Source of the DNA: CBDHEY01 sp965262305
GTDB lineage: Bacteria; Pseudomonadota; Gammaproteobacteria; Pseudomonadales; Cellvibrionaceae
DNA length: 64,000 nucleotides
Direction of reading: 5' to 3'
Assembly: GCA_965262305.1 (NCBI GenBank)
Contig: CBDHEY010000002.1
Location: 1,674,001 to 1,738,000, forward strand
Below, in pieces: positions 46,360-55,871 of the stretch. Every line of letters begins with the position of its first letter. Position 1 is the first letter of the stretch. The position numbers and the translations under genes were made by a program. The notes under the pieces are model-generated. The model was not told where the DNA came from. It worked only from the letters and a program-made list of their open reading frames with translations, and did not search any database.

Positions 46360-46487
46360 AAATAAAAATAAAAAAATGTTTTTCAGACTACTTTGGTTGC
46401 TTATTACTATTAATTGAATTGTTAAAAATCTTTCATTGCTTTGAAATAGCTATAACGTAGGATTTATACTTTTTTCAGGTAAATCTT

Positions 46488-47090
46488 ATGTTCAGGTTGT
46501 TATTTTTACTCGTCGCATCACATCTATCGATAAACGTCATTTCGCAAGAAATTTGGAATGGCGATTTTGTTCAATTTCAACGGACGCCAACTGGGTCTAT
46601 TTTTGATCTTGAAAACCAAGATCGAATTTCTTCAAGTGTTTGGCTAACGAGAGATAACACCAGAGGTTTATTTAATATTCGGCAAGAACAGGAGTACACC
46701 AATAATCAAAGCCCGGACGATACACGTTGGGCATTTGCAGGTATAAATGGAAATCCTATAGATGGTTTTAGTGCCAAAAATTTTCAAAATCTCAATTTTA
46801 CAAATTGGGAAACGGCGCTAGGTGGGAGAACTCAACTTCTCAACAATATCTTAAATCGCCCAGCGGTGCTTTTTCTGCAGGTTGAAAATATATATGTTGA
46901 TATTGAGTTTACGTCATGGGGCGCAAATGGTAATGGTGGGTTTACCTATTTGAGAGCGTCTGCTCCAGCATCATCGGTAGTGGAAGAACTATCAGATGAA
47001 GAAGTGCCTATTCCGTTTTGGGCGCTTGGCTTACTCGGAATTATTTTTATTTTTGTGAAAAAATGTATCGGAAATTCTTCTAGGCCATAG
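46488..47090 (+). CDS. Exported protein with C-terminal membrane anchor (CTERM-like)
   Basis: Signal peptide ~1-19, then a beta-rich domain with YVDIEFTSWGANGNGGFTYLR, a segment I associate with surface proteins that end in PEP-CTERM-like sorting tails. The tail here is PIPFWALGLLGIIFIFVKKC plus basic residues, matching a short Pro motif, a membrane span and positive charges. No sortase-like partner is in the window. Function unknown. Confidence 0.65.
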   Translation: MFRLLFLLVASHLSINVISQEIWNGDFVQFQRTPTGSIFDLENQDRISSSVWLTRDNTRGLFNIRQEQEYTNNQSPDDTRWAFAGINGNPIDGFSAKNFQNLNFTNWETALGGRTQLLNNILNRPAVLFLQVENIYVDIEFTSWGANGNGGFTYLRASAPASSVVEELSDEEVPIPFWALGLLGIIFIFVKKCIGNSSRP

Positions 47091-47240
47091 TGCCGCTCAA
47101 TTTTAAGTTTTATGTCTAATTTTTTACAAAATGGAAAATTTCTGTAACAGAATCGAGATAGGATCGCGATTAAAGACGCGGTGTGCATTGGATGTGTGCT
47201 GTCATATTAGTGTAATAATATGTTGAAATTGGAATATAAT

Positions 47241-48119
47241 ATGAACCCTAAAGAATATTATGACGAAAAAGGTTATTTCATAGCCGAAAATCTCATCCCA
47301 GAACAACAAATTGATGCGCTTCTTAACGCTTTTGAGCGAGATATCAAACTGTCTAAATATCCTTTCTATCGTCAAAATACCAATGTTTACGAAGCAAACG
47401 AACTTAGTGAACACGGATTTGTAAAGCAATCTTTTCTCGATATTCACGATTACAAAAAATTTAAGGAATTTAGCAACGCGGCTAAAGAGTTATTTTGCTC
47501 TAAGATTATGCAAGACGCGCTTGAAGAAGTGACGGGGTATAAGAATCACAACCTAATGCAGTCAATGTTGTTTGACCAAAACACCGAGACCTGTCCGCAC
47601 CAAGACAAATGGTATCTTGATACAGTGCCACCGGGTAATTTACTCGGAGCTTGGATAGCTTTAGAGGATATTCACGAAGAAGCTGGCCGATTTTTCCTTA
47701 TTCCTTGCTCTAAAACCGTAGACTTACATGAAGACGGTATGCCGCACAAAGTATGGCTAGAAAAAATGCAAGCGTATTTTGATGAAAATATCGATCAGGT
47801 TATCGCTCCAGCCTTAAAAAAAGGCGACGTAATATTCTGGAATTCGGCGACTATTCATGGTTCGCTCGAAACTAAAAATGAAAAATATTCTCGTAAGTCA
47901 TTAACTGCGCACTATATTCCAGAAGAGATGTCTTTTGGTAATATGTTCGTTGAAAAGGAATACATCAAATATAACGAGTATAAAAATGTTAAGTACTATA
48001 AAAATCAAGCGGATTTTAGTTTGGTGAGTAACCTAATGTCTAAAATTAAAGTTGCCGCTTACAGCAGCCCAAACACGTTAAAACTCTTAAGAAAAGTACA
48101 AAAAATAGCTAAAATATGA
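47241..48119 (+). CDS. Phytanoyl-CoA dioxygenase (PhyH) family protein
   Basis: A non-heme Fe(II)/2-oxoglutarate dioxygenase fold is suggested by the HxD pair in CPHQDKWYLD (~120), GAWIALEDIHEEAGRFFLIP, the distal His in ATIHGSLETKN (~208) and the 2OG-binding Arg in SRKSLTAHYIP. Substrate unknown; the family hydroxylates lipids, amino acids and natural products. It is 880 bases beyond trpA, so a role as a tailoring enzyme of the cluster is possible but unproven. ATG 47241 is preferred to 47220. Confidence 0.82.
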   Translation: MNPKEYYDEKGYFIAENLIPEQQIDALLNAFERDIKLSKYPFYRQNTNVYEANELSEHGFVKQSFLDIHDYKKFKEFSNAAKELFCSKIMQDALEEVTGYKNHNLMQSMLFDQNTETCPHQDKWYLDTVPPGNLLGAWIALEDIHEEAGRFFLIPCSKTVDLHEDGMPHKVWLEKMQAYFDENIDQVIAPALKKGDVIFWNSATIHGSLETKNEKYSRKSLTAHYIPEEMSFGNMFVEKEYIKYNEYKNVKYYKNQADFSLVSNLMSKIKVAAYSSPNTLKLLRKVQKIAKI

Positions 48120-48139
48120 TTTGAGATCAATTCATCATC

Positions 48140-48161
48140 GGTGGTTTATTCTCAAACCACC
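48140..48161 (+). terminator. Hairpin after the PhyH gene
   Basis: GGTGGTTT pairs with AAACCACC around ATTCTC, an 8-base perfect stem 20 bases after the stop. The tail is T-poor at first (ATCTAAACTGTTTCTT), so it is a moderate terminator at best. Confidence 0.6.
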
Positions 48162-48355
48162 ATCTAAACTGTTTCTTATATAGCCGTCATTTACTCTAGG
48201 TCTATTCCATAAATTCTGTTTGTTATTCGATGGTATTCTAGTTTTAATCTTGTTTTTAAACTCCTCAAATATTTGATTAATCAGAAACTAAATAGGGATA
48301 TTTGTGTCTGTGTACTTATCACTCTTTTATTTGCAATAATATAAATCAACTCTCA

Positions 48356-48811
48356 ATGATTATTCGACCGGCATTACCGAATGAGAATGGACTACTTAGT
48401 TCACTTGCGATGCGTTCCAAATCACACTGGGGATATACAAGTGAAATGATGAACGCATTCGAAGACGAACTAAAAATAAGCAAATCTAGTTTAATGGATG
48501 AGAATATCTATGCTTTTGTTGGTGTTGTCGAATGGCGGATTCTTGGTTTCTACCTGATTGAGGTAATTAATGATGTCGTTGAACTCGATTTTTTGTTTAT
48601 TGAACCCGCTTATATAGGACGTGGTTTTGGTAAAACACTGTTAATTCATGCCAAAAAATATGCAAAAAAATTAGGTGCTAAATCAATTGAAGTTATGAGT
48701 GACCCCAATGCAAAAGCATTTTTCCTAAATGCTGGTGGCATTCTTGTCGGAGAACAAGAATCGAATACTATTTCTGGTAGGTATCTTCCTTTGATAACTA
48801 TCAATATATAA
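48356..48811 (+). CDS. GNAT-family N-acetyltransferase
   Basis: The ~151-residue protein starts IIRPALPNENGLLSSLAMRS and has the acetyl-CoA-binding loop IGRGFGKTLLIHA (the Q/RxxGxG/A pattern) after a LDFLFIEPAY strand. GNAT enzymes acetylate amines; the substrate cannot be told. The start ATG 48356 is where the domain begins; the frame upstream is unlike the family. Confidence 0.82.
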   Translation: MIIRPALPNENGLLSSLAMRSKSHWGYTSEMMNAFEDELKISKSSLMDENIYAFVGVVEWRILGFYLIEVINDVVELDFLFIEPAYIGRGFGKTLLIHAKKYAKKLGAKSIEVMSDPNAKAFFLNAGGILVGEQESNTISGRYLPLITINI

Positions 48812-49072
48812 ATTAACATGTTATCTTAATAACTCATGTCAAATAAATAATTTCATCTTATCCAACTCACCACTCTTTTGATTAGAAATTTTAAGTTTAA
48901 AACACAATAAATATTGATAGAATAATAAACTGCCAGAATAAAAAGAGTGCAGTACATTAAATATGTATATAAAAACTATATATATCAAATGTATATGTGC
49001 CAGTCTTTACCTTGATTCTAATTTGGGGTTTTTACTTTTAAAAAAATTAATACGATCATTATTGGAGTTTAT

Positions 49073-50176
49073 ATGAAATCATTATTTTTATGTGCTGTTT
49101 TAGTTAGCACCCCTGTACTAGCCGAAGGTATTTTTATCGGTGGTGGGAATTTGAGTCCTGACTTTTCAATATCATGTGACGCAAGTTTTTGTGGTCAAGC
49201 CTCTGTAGAGATAGATATAGAGCCTGGAGTTGAACCGATTAATGAACAACTGGAAGTAGTTGGGGAAGCTTTTTTTAATCCAAATTTTGGCGGTCATTTT
49301 TTTGACACGTATATCACAACAATCGGTGTCGCAAACCTCGATCGTGATGCGATAGCCGCTCAGTATATTGATTCAGGTTTTTACCTTTTTACGCATTCAC
49401 TAGAAAACAACGTAATACCAAAAGCAGATACTGTCACGGTTACTCACGTAGACTTTTTTTATGATTCTGAAAACAACTCTGTGACCTTGTCATTTGATTG
49501 GGAATCGGACATTAATCCGTTTTCAGCGTTTTTGCAGTATGGTCTTTACATGAATGCTGATCAAAATTTGGATGAATTTTTGAGTGATTGGAAAGTAGAA
49601 GGTCAAAGTAGAACTACTTCACAACGCAGAATCGTAGTAAATTCTGTAACTGGTTTAGATCGTATTGATGTACATGCTGTGATAGATGGTGAGCAATTTA
49701 ATTTTGAAATGGATGAAGTCTATTCTAATTTTTACACATGGGATTTTCCGCCGAACGTGCCAGACAACGCAGATATGGAAGTATTCTTTAATTATAGTGT
49801 TAACGGACTAGGAGTAGATACACCAAAGTTTAACCAAAATATTGGAGATCTAGCAGAAATATTTATTTTGAGAATCAATATTTTTGACGATAGTATCACG
49901 CTTACTGACCAGGTGGAGTATCCTTTACTAGGGGAGCTTGGAGAAGATTCAATAAAATTAGAACAGGCATTTGTGACATACAAAATTAATGGTGGCGATC
50001 AAGTTTCTTTTCAAATGAATAGAGAAACACTCCAGCAAGATGGCCTTAGAAATGTCACTGGCATGAAACATACTCTTGGCGTTGATTTAGTGGAAGGGGA
50101 TACAATTGAATATAGCTTCTACTATATCTTCGAAGGTATTCCTTACACTACACCTTGGGAAACACAAGAGTTGTAA
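49073..50176 (+). CDS. Secreted protein with CBM56-like carbohydrate-binding modules
   Basis: Signal peptide ~1-17. The C-terminal half holds two segments of the type D/TIEYSF-Y---G----TP: EVFFNYSVNGLGVDTPKF (~243-260) and TIEYSFYYIFEGIPYTTPW (~345-363), the second preceded by VTYKINGGDQVSFQMNRE. This is the pattern I know from CBM56, a beta-1,3-glucan-binding module. No catalytic domain is visible in the N-terminal half, which is beta-rich and unrecognised. It may bind glucans at the surface. Confidence 0.6.
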   Translation: MKSLFLCAVLVSTPVLAEGIFIGGGNLSPDFSISCDASFCGQASVEIDIEPGVEPINEQLEVVGEAFFNPNFGGHFFDTYITTIGVANLDRDAIAAQYIDSGFYLFTHSLENNVIPKADTVTVTHVDFFYDSENNSVTLSFDWESDINPFSAFLQYGLYMNADQNLDEFLSDWKVEGQSRTTSQRRIVVNSVTGLDRIDVHAVIDGEQFNFEMDEVYSNFYTWDFPPNVPDNADMEVFFNYSVNGLGVDTPKFNQNIGDLAEIFILRINIFDDSITLTDQVEYPLLGELGEDSIKLEQAFVTYKINGGDQVSFQMNRETLQQDGLRNVTGMKHTLGVDLVEGDTIEYSFYYIFEGIPYTTPWETQEL

Positions 50177-50198
50177 TCACAGGCCTTTTTTAATTCTT

Positions 50199-50226
50199 AG
50201 GGCCTAAATGGCCCTTTATTATTTTT
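50199..50226 (+). terminator. Intrinsic terminator after the CBM56-like gene
   Basis: AGGGCC-TAAAT-GGCCCT forms a 6-base GC-rich stem followed by TTATTATTTTTT. It lies between two convergent genes and its T-run runs into the 3' end of the methyltransferase gene. Confidence 0.8.
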
Positions 50227-50839
50227 TAATTTTCTTACCTTCAACTATCACTGCATTAACTACACGACCGGGCCGTTCAATATTGCGTATTCCATCAATA
50301 CGACTATCGAAAGCTTCGTGAGTGGAAGCACTAAACCCGATTTCAGAAAGACACCGAATCAAACTTTCGTGATCGTACATACATTTATGTGGGTACGCCA
50401 TAAGTGGAATAAGTTTGTTCTTGATAGGGTTCTTTGATGTTTTGAATAACACACCTAATTCTTCGACAAAATTTTCAGCTTTCAGATTACCAGCGATATA
50501 TTCATCAATATAAAAACGTAAATCAGGTACGACAATTCTAATGATCCCGTCATCCTTAAGAACACGATGGCATTCCATTAAAAATGCTTTTCCATTTTCT
50601 CGGCTCATATGCTCTAAAGTGTGAGAGCTATAGACTGCATCAACACTTTGCTCTCGCCATGGAAAAGTTTTAGTAAGATCGTGTATGTAAATATTTTTAT
50701 GCCAATCTAAATTGAGTAATTTTAATTTTTTACTGATTTCAGGGAAAAGTGGAATTTTTGCAAGTTTTGCACCCAATCCATTATCCACATTTACCCAATC
50801 ATCTGGAACTGTACTACCGCAACCTAAATTTAGTTTCAT
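50219..50839 (-). CDS. SAM-dependent methyltransferase, class I
   Basis: The protein begins KLNLGCGSTVPDDWVNVDN, the SAM-binding motif I of the predicted methyltransferases found near sugar and cell-surface genes; VDAVYSSHTLEHM and GIIRIVVPDLRFYI follow. Substrate unknown. It stands alone on the minus strand. Confidence 0.85.
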   Translation of the reverse strand: MKLNLGCGSTVPDDWVNVDNGLGAKLAKIPLFPEISKKLKLLNLDWHKNIYIHDLTKTFPWREQSVDAVYSSHTLEHMSRENGKAFLMECHRVLKDDGIIRIVVPDLRFYIDEYIAGNLKAENFVEELGVLFKTSKNPIKNKLIPLMAYPHKCMYDHESLIRCLSEIGFSASTHEAFDSRIDGIRNIERPGRVVNAVIVEGKKIKK

Positions 50840-51150
50840 AATCCCGCCTCAATAACTCCAATCAATATCTGAAAAGCACACTGGTAAGGTAAAATAGTAT
50901 GTTTTTAAAGTGAATTTGTTGTGACAATATTTATTTATCATCACAAAGCAGGTTTAAATTTATGAATTATTTAACTGTTTTTACAATATCTGATTTAAAT
51001 ACTTAGTTAGCTTAACCTGATACTTATGAGATTTGTTTCACTTATGTTACGAAAATGATAAAAATTAACTAATTTCAACGAACCTTTATTGAATACCAAC
51101 ATCAAAGATTGGAATTAGACAAGCTCTAAGTTTACTGATAGTCTTTTAAT
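50840..51150. other. Non-coding stretch between divergent genes
   Basis: These 311 AT-rich bases separate the minus-strand methyltransferase from the metal operon and should hold promoters for both. I see no strong hairpin, repeat or open frame. TTGTGA and TCACAA occur 16 bases apart near 50920-50945, too far apart for a CRP site. Confidence 0.5.
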
Positions 51151-51471
51151 ATGCGTTTTTTATCTTTTTTGCTTATTTCATGCTTATTTTTCGCTAATGT
51201 CGTTAGCGCTGCGACGCTGTGTTGCGCGGATATGGATAATCATAAGATTGAACAAAAAACGAAGATGCCTTGTCACGATAGCGATGACGACAAACAAAGT
51301 GGGAAAAATGAGCATAAATGCGAATGTCAAGGATGTACTCAGTTTAGCAATATCGTCGAACCGTTTTCTGGTTCGCAATTTTCTACTTCTTCATTAGAAC
51401 TATTCCATTACGTCAATTTTGTGTCGTCTCCTCCCGGCACTATTTACCACCCGCCTAAATACATTTCCTAA
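51151..51471 (+). CDS. Small exported Cys/His-rich protein (metal-resistance leader gene, DUF2946/CzcI-like)
   Basis: A signal peptide (~1-20) precedes a short region with CCADMDNHK, MPCHDSDDD and HKCECQGC, then a C-terminal tail ending YHPPKYIS. Similar small proteins are found at the head of copper and cation-efflux operons. It is probably a periplasmic metal-binding protein. The call rests on the Cys/His pattern, the tail and the neighbours. Confidence 0.6.
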   Translation: MRFLSFLLISCLFFANVVSAATLCCADMDNHKIEQKTKMPCHDSDDDKQSGKNEHKCECQGCTQFSNIVEPFSGSQFSTSSLELFHYVNFVSSPPGTIYHPPKYIS

Positions 51472-51550
51472 CTGTATTGCGCATTCAAAGCGCTAGCAAC
51501 TAACGCGATTTTGTTTGCGTTGGATTTAATACGCATATTTAGGAAATAAA

Positions 51551-52180
51551 ATGAATGTTTTTATATGCATCCTAAGCATGGCTACGATGTTTTCTGCTTC
51601 GGTTTTGGCGCGTCCAGTATCCTATCCCGGCGGCATAACAATCATGCAAAAAAACGATATGGATAGAAACAGCTTCCATATCCATTACTCACCCAGTGCC
51701 AAATACTCAATTGGCTATAAAGGTGAGTATTGGCGCGATGAAAAGTGGCAATTTCACGGCGTGCAGTTGAACCATCTGGTTAAGCGCTGGAATGCGCCGG
51801 CATCTCAAGCAAATTTCTATATCAAATCCGCAATCGGTATTGTTCATAGCGAAGAGACGGATACAGACTTAGGTGTTTTTACTGGCGTTGCCCTCGACTG
51901 GGAAAATCGACGTTTATTTACGTCTTACGAGAATCGTCTTAATGAAGCCGGAGAAATTGATCGATTTTTTACGCAAAAAGCACGAGTTGGCGTGGCGCCA
52001 TATATTGGTGACTATGGCGATTTACACACCTGGCTCATGTTACAGATCGACCATAACCCAGAAAGAGACGACCCCATAAAACTTACTCCTCTTGTACGCA
52101 TATTTAAAAACGAATATCTCACAGAAATTGGCGTTAGCGAAGATGGTAATGCCTTAGTTAACTTAATAATCAGATTTTAG
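51551..52180 (+). CDS. Exported outer-membrane-barrel-like protein in a metal operon
   Basis: Signal peptide ~1-20 (ending VLARP). The mature ~189 residues alternate polar and aromatic residues (YSIGYKGEYWRDEKWQFHGVQ, ANFYIKSAIGIV, LFTSYENRL) and end in IIRF, the terminal Phe typical of outer-membrane barrels. The family is not recognised. It sits 11 bases before an HMA protein, so it may pass metal across the outer membrane or sense it. Confidence 0.65.
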   Translation: MNVFICILSMATMFSASVLARPVSYPGGITIMQKNDMDRNSFHIHYSPSAKYSIGYKGEYWRDEKWQFHGVQLNHLVKRWNAPASQANFYIKSAIGIVHSEETDTDLGVFTGVALDWENRRLFTSYENRLNEAGEIDRFFTQKARVGVAPYIGDYGDLHTWLMLQIDHNPERDDPIKLTPLVRIFKNEYLTEIGVSEDGNALVNLIIRF

Positions 52181-52191
52181 GAAGAACCCCT

Positions 52192-52560
52192 ATGAAAATA
52201 GTAATTCAATTAGTCGTATTTGTTTTTCTGTTCAACTCGACCTTTATAATTGCAAATGAGAATGATCATGCTCATCATCACAAAGATATATCAGATCAGA
52301 AACACGTGCAGGGCACACAACGAGCAATCTGTGAAAACATTATCGATGTGCAGGTAAATGGACTTGTTTGTGACTTTTGCGCACGCGCATTAGAAAAAGT
52401 AATTGGTAAACGAAAAGATGTATCGGGTATTGACGTTGATCTTAACAATGGCAAAGTCAGTATTGCGATGAAAGAAGGTAAAAATATTGACGATGCAACG
52501 CTCACAAAATTAATAACGGATTCAGGCTATAACACTGTTGCAATAAAAAGGGGATGCTAG
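52192..52560 (+). CDS. Periplasmic heavy-metal-associated (HMA) protein, MerP-like
   Basis: After a signal peptide (~1-21) and a His cluster (NDHAHHH) comes an HMA ferredoxin-like fold with a CxxC metal site, Cys60 and Cys63 in GLVCDFCARALEKVIG. The fold carries metals such as copper or mercury to a membrane transporter, here presumably the next gene. A further CxxC-free C-terminus ends KRGC. Confidence 0.85.
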   Translation: MKIVIQLVVFVFLFNSTFIIANENDHAHHHKDISDQKHVQGTQRAICENIIDVQVNGLVCDFCARALEKVIGKRKDVSGIDVDLNNGKVSIAMKEGKNIDDATLTKLITDSGYNTVAIKRGC

Positions 52561-52562
52561 TT

Positions 52563-52958
52563 ATGGCTGAGCATTTAAATAGTTATGGTGTTAAGGAAAC
52601 GGTATTACCTACACTAGCTCTCTTTACTTCTGTTGGAACACTGGTTTGCTGCGCACTTCCCGCGTTATTTGTCACCCTTGGTGCAGGTGCGGTTTTGGCA
52701 GGATTGGTTTCGTCTGCACCATGGCTAGTTGCGCTATCAAAATATAAAGCATGGACGTTTAGTGTTTCAGGAGTAATGATATTGCTCGCCGGTTTTATGC
52801 GTTGGAAATCTCGAAATGCTCCTTGTCCAGTTGATCCTAAACAAGCAAAAGCGTGTATGCGATTGAGAAAAGTAAGTCAGTGGATTTACTGGCTCTCTGT
52901 TACGATATGGAGCATTGGATTTTTCTTTGCATTTATAGCTGTGTATATTGTTTATTAA
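52563..52958 (+). CDS. MerT-like metal transport membrane protein
   Basis: The ~131-residue protein has about four hydrophobic spans. The first contains a vicinal Cys pair in VGTLVCCALPALFVTLGAGAV, as in MerT/MerC metal importers; a cytosolic loop has CPVDPKQAKAC. The gene follows the HMA gene by 2 bases with AGGGG before ATG 52563. The metal is uncertain; no merA or merR is present. Confidence 0.75.
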   Translation: MAEHLNSYGVKETVLPTLALFTSVGTLVCCALPALFVTLGAGAVLAGLVSSAPWLVALSKYKAWTFSVSGVMILLAGFMRWKSRNAPCPVDPKQAKACMRLRKVSQWIYWLSVTIWSIGFFFAFIAVYIVY

Positions 52959-52971
52959 TGCATTCAAAACG

Positions 52972-53012
52972 TTGGCTTCAAAAGCCAAATTTAATCAAGT
53001 GAACGGCTTCAC
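52972..53012 (+). terminator. Two tandem small hairpins after the metal operon
   Basis: TTGGCTT-CAA-AAGCCAA (52972-52988) and GTGAA-CGGC-TTCAC (52999-53012) follow the stop by 13 and 40 bases. Neither has a strong T-run, so they may end or protect the transcript. Confidence 0.45.
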
Positions 53013-53706
53013 TATAGTAAACAATACCAATCTAGAGTTTAGATAAACATAATCAATTTAACTAATTTTTCTTAAAAAATGTAACTCAATTTTGATAAGT
53101 GATGGTTACAAATAATATAGTTAGAAATATTTATGATTTAGTGGGCTAATAGTTTTGAAAATACGGAACTCTAGATTTGCTGTTGATGTGCACGGCTTAT
53201 AATTTAGAATTTATATTCAGTATAGCTTTGTGCACTGGTCAGTAAAAAATATTTTGAGCGATTCTCATTAGGCCAATATGATAAAGTGAAGGGCAGTGAT
53301 ACCTAAAAAGTAAAGGCGTAAATTGCAAAAACGAAAAATTATGATAGCGTAATCACTAAATCAATTTCTTCATCATGCATATTACAAACTATTACGCATT
53401 TAAATCCAATTAGATAAGGTATAACACTTTTTTCTTATCTCTCATTAATACTAATGAGTAATGAATTGAGTTTTTAAGATATATATCTTTTTGGAAATCT
53501 AAAATTCATCTATTAATCTTCTACAAGCGATTGAAATTCAGTAAGTAATTCAGTAAGGTTTCGCTTGAATCTACGTAATGGAGCTATACCAAAGGAGTGT
53601 GTTCAAATCAATTCATTCCCTATATATAAGATTTTTTCTATGTCTTTTTGAGTAATAAAAATTAAATTTGGAATATTTTAAAGAATGTTTTCTTGCAAGG
53701 AATAAT
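53013..53706. other. Long AT-rich non-coding stretch before the Rhs array
   Basis: Nearly 700 bases hold no frame longer than 60 codons and no recognisable RNA gene. Many TTGA and TATA-like words make promoter calls unsafe. It is the largest gap in the window and marks the border between the metal operon and the Rhs array. Confidence 0.6.
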
Positions 53707-55572
53707 ATGAAATTTCATACGCTAGTAATAAATTTCTATGTTGTAATTATGCTTCTATCCTCAAGTCTTAACGCGCAAATTGATCCAAACAATGCTTATC
53801 ACAATACGGGTTGGCAAGTTCCTAAAACTGGTGGTGGATTTAATTATTTTAGTACAGCTTCTGCCGGATGTGCTGAATACGTCAAGTTTCGTGAATCGAT
53901 TGATTACGCGAATGCTCCTCATTGTAGAATGGCCTTTTCTCATGCAGCGGAAGCACAATTTGCAAATTCTCCAAAGCTAATGTATTGCTGGGTTTCAAGT
54001 TGGTGCGATCCAGATGAAAAGCCAGAACCGGGACCTTTGATTAAAATATTAAGGGCGGAGTGTAGTTCTATCTCAAGTAATGGTGGATGTGTAAATAACC
54101 CGCAAAATCTACTTCCATGTAACATTAACAATAGTTGTAATTCTCAATGTAATAGGGTCGGTAACCCAATAAATATCGCAATCGGAATGAAAATTGAATC
54201 TGAAGTTGATTTTGAATCATTTGGATTTCCCAATTCTCTTAAGGTTCAGCGTACCTATGAACACCGACCAACATATCAAATAAATGATCGAACTGTTCGA
54301 GCTTATGGAGAATGGCATTTTCATAATGGGCTACAGAGCATTACTAGAAGTTTTGAAGTTGCAACACCTTTGGGTACTTGGCATGATATCAATGAAAATG
54401 ATTGCGCGGCGCATAATATGCCACCTGGGTGTAAAGATCATTGGGATATAATACATTCTGTAGATTACGAAATTATTCGAATTAAGCGCCCAGATAGTCA
54501 AACCTGGGAATTTCGAAATGCTTTAATTATGGGACAGGTCAATATTGTATTTTTTAATGCTCGCCTGCCTTTTGTAAAGTTAGAAAGAACCTTTTCGCCA
54601 GAAGAGAATGTCTTTGATGGTTGGAAGCTGAGCTTAAGAAATAAAGGCTATGAACGATATGATGCCGATGGTCGTGTGGTTGAATTTAAGGAAGATGCAA
54701 CGGCCATTACAAAATATGTTACTTATTCAACGGATTCTGAAACGGGCTTGCAATTAGTTACTGTTTCTCAGGCTGATCGCGAAATTAGTTACAGATTAGA
54801 CCGATACTCTCGTATTGAATCATTTATAGATCCTCACGGGAAAGAATATAATTATGATTACAAAACAGACGGTGGTCAATTTGGACACTTACTAAGTGCG
54901 ATTCGTTACCCAGATGGAACGCAGTTAAAATATAATTATGATCACCCTACGCTAGCTTTTGCTTTAACAAGTAAATATCACGTGGACGTTAATGGAAATG
55001 AGCTTCTTTTGACCGAATGGAATTATGATAGTCTCGGGAGAGCAATTAGTTCTGAAAAAGCCAATGGACAAGAGAAAGTTATTCTTGAATTTAATTCAGG
55101 AGATGTTCTTGGTACCACTCAAGTTACGGTGACTAACCCACTAAATAAAAAAACAACTTACCATTTGGCTGACATTGGCAGCGGTAATCGGATTACAGAG
55201 GTTCAAGGCCATCAAAGCGATAATTGTGCCGCCGCTTCAAAATTTAATTCATATTACAACAATGGCACATTACAAACCCAAACCGACTGGAACGGTAATG
55301 TCGTATTCTATGAGCGTGATTCAATCGGCCGAGAAGTTAAACGTACTACTGGACTGCGCTGGCAAGACACCATTTTAACCGGTGTTAATGTCGATACTTC
55401 AGAGCTAGTAGCCACTTCAGAAACTGTTGTCATAGAAACCTGTTGGAGCAATACAGTGAATCAGCCAAGCAAAATCATTCAGGGTAATCGTGTATCCGAA
55501 TTTTTCTATGATGACGCAGGTCGACTAGAAAAACACACACAATCAAAGCTTGGTAATCAAAGTTGTAACTAA
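53707..55572 (+). CDS. Rhs/YD-repeat front-half protein 1 (secreted)
   Basis: ATG 53707 follows AAGGA and gives a signal peptide ending LNAQ. A Cys-rich domain (~30-155; SWCDPDEKPEPGP, CVNNPQ, CNINNSCNSQC) precedes a DUF6531-like start (NPINIAIGMKIESEVDFE) and YD repeats (YDADGRVVEF, YNYDHPTLAF, WNYDSLGRAISSEKANG). The protein ends after QGNRVSEFFYDDAGRLEKHTQ, the same point where the next three proteins stop. It is the most divergent of the four front halves: it lacks the shared ~260-base 3' repeat. No toxin domain is present. Confidence 0.8.
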   Translation: MKFHTLVINFYVVIMLLSSSLNAQIDPNNAYHNTGWQVPKTGGGFNYFSTASAGCAEYVKFRESIDYANAPHCRMAFSHAAEAQFANSPKLMYCWVSSWCDPDEKPEPGPLIKILRAECSSISSNGGCVNNPQNLLPCNINNSCNSQCNRVGNPINIAIGMKIESEVDFESFGFPNSLKVQRTYEHRPTYQINDRTVRAYGEWHFHNGLQSITRSFEVATPLGTWHDINENDCAAHNMPPGCKDHWDIIHSVDYEIIRIKRPDSQTWEFRNALIMGQVNIVFFNARLPFVKLERTFSPEENVFDGWKLSLRNKGYERYDADGRVVEFKEDATAITKYVTYSTDSETGLQLVTVSQADREISYRLDRYSRIESFIDPHGKEYNYDYKTDGGQFGHLLSAIRYPDGTQLKYNYDHPTLAFALTSKYHVDVNGNELLLTEWNYDSLGRAISSEKANGQEKVILEFNSGDVLGTTQVTVTNPLNKKTTYHLADIGSGNRITEVQGHQSDNCAAASKFNSYYNNGTLQTQTDWNGNVVFYERDSIGREVKRTTGLRWQDTILTGVNVDTSELVATSETVVIETCWSNTVNQPSKIIQGNRVSEFFYDDAGRLEKHTQSKLGNQSCN

Positions 55573-55871
55573 AAACACTGTAAATCTTTTCTGGGGTACT
55601 AATTATACGATTTACTACAACTAATAGACCGTGAATTTAGTTCTATACAGAATTGTTGTGTTTCCGAAACTCATTTTTATTTAACGCTACATGCATGGTC
55701 TCGGGGCGATATGGGTAAGATTAATTCCATTTTTTAATCTAGTTAAATTAAATTTTGACGCATTAAGGCGCAATGGTGTTCTCATTTTTAATTTAAGAAA
55801 TCACGAACGTTAAGATAAATAGTTGTTGTGATTTTTCTCAAAGAGAGCACTTAAATATTAAGGAAAAATTA
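55573..55871. other. Spacer between Rhs front-half genes 1 and 2
   Basis: These ~300 AT-rich bases contain no convincing frame or hairpin. A separate promoter for genes 2-5, which are closely packed, would be expected here. Confidence 0.4.

Noticed and set aside
50915..50946. CRP site from TTGTGA and TCACAA
   Set aside because: The half-sites are ~16 bases apart, whereas CRP needs about 6.
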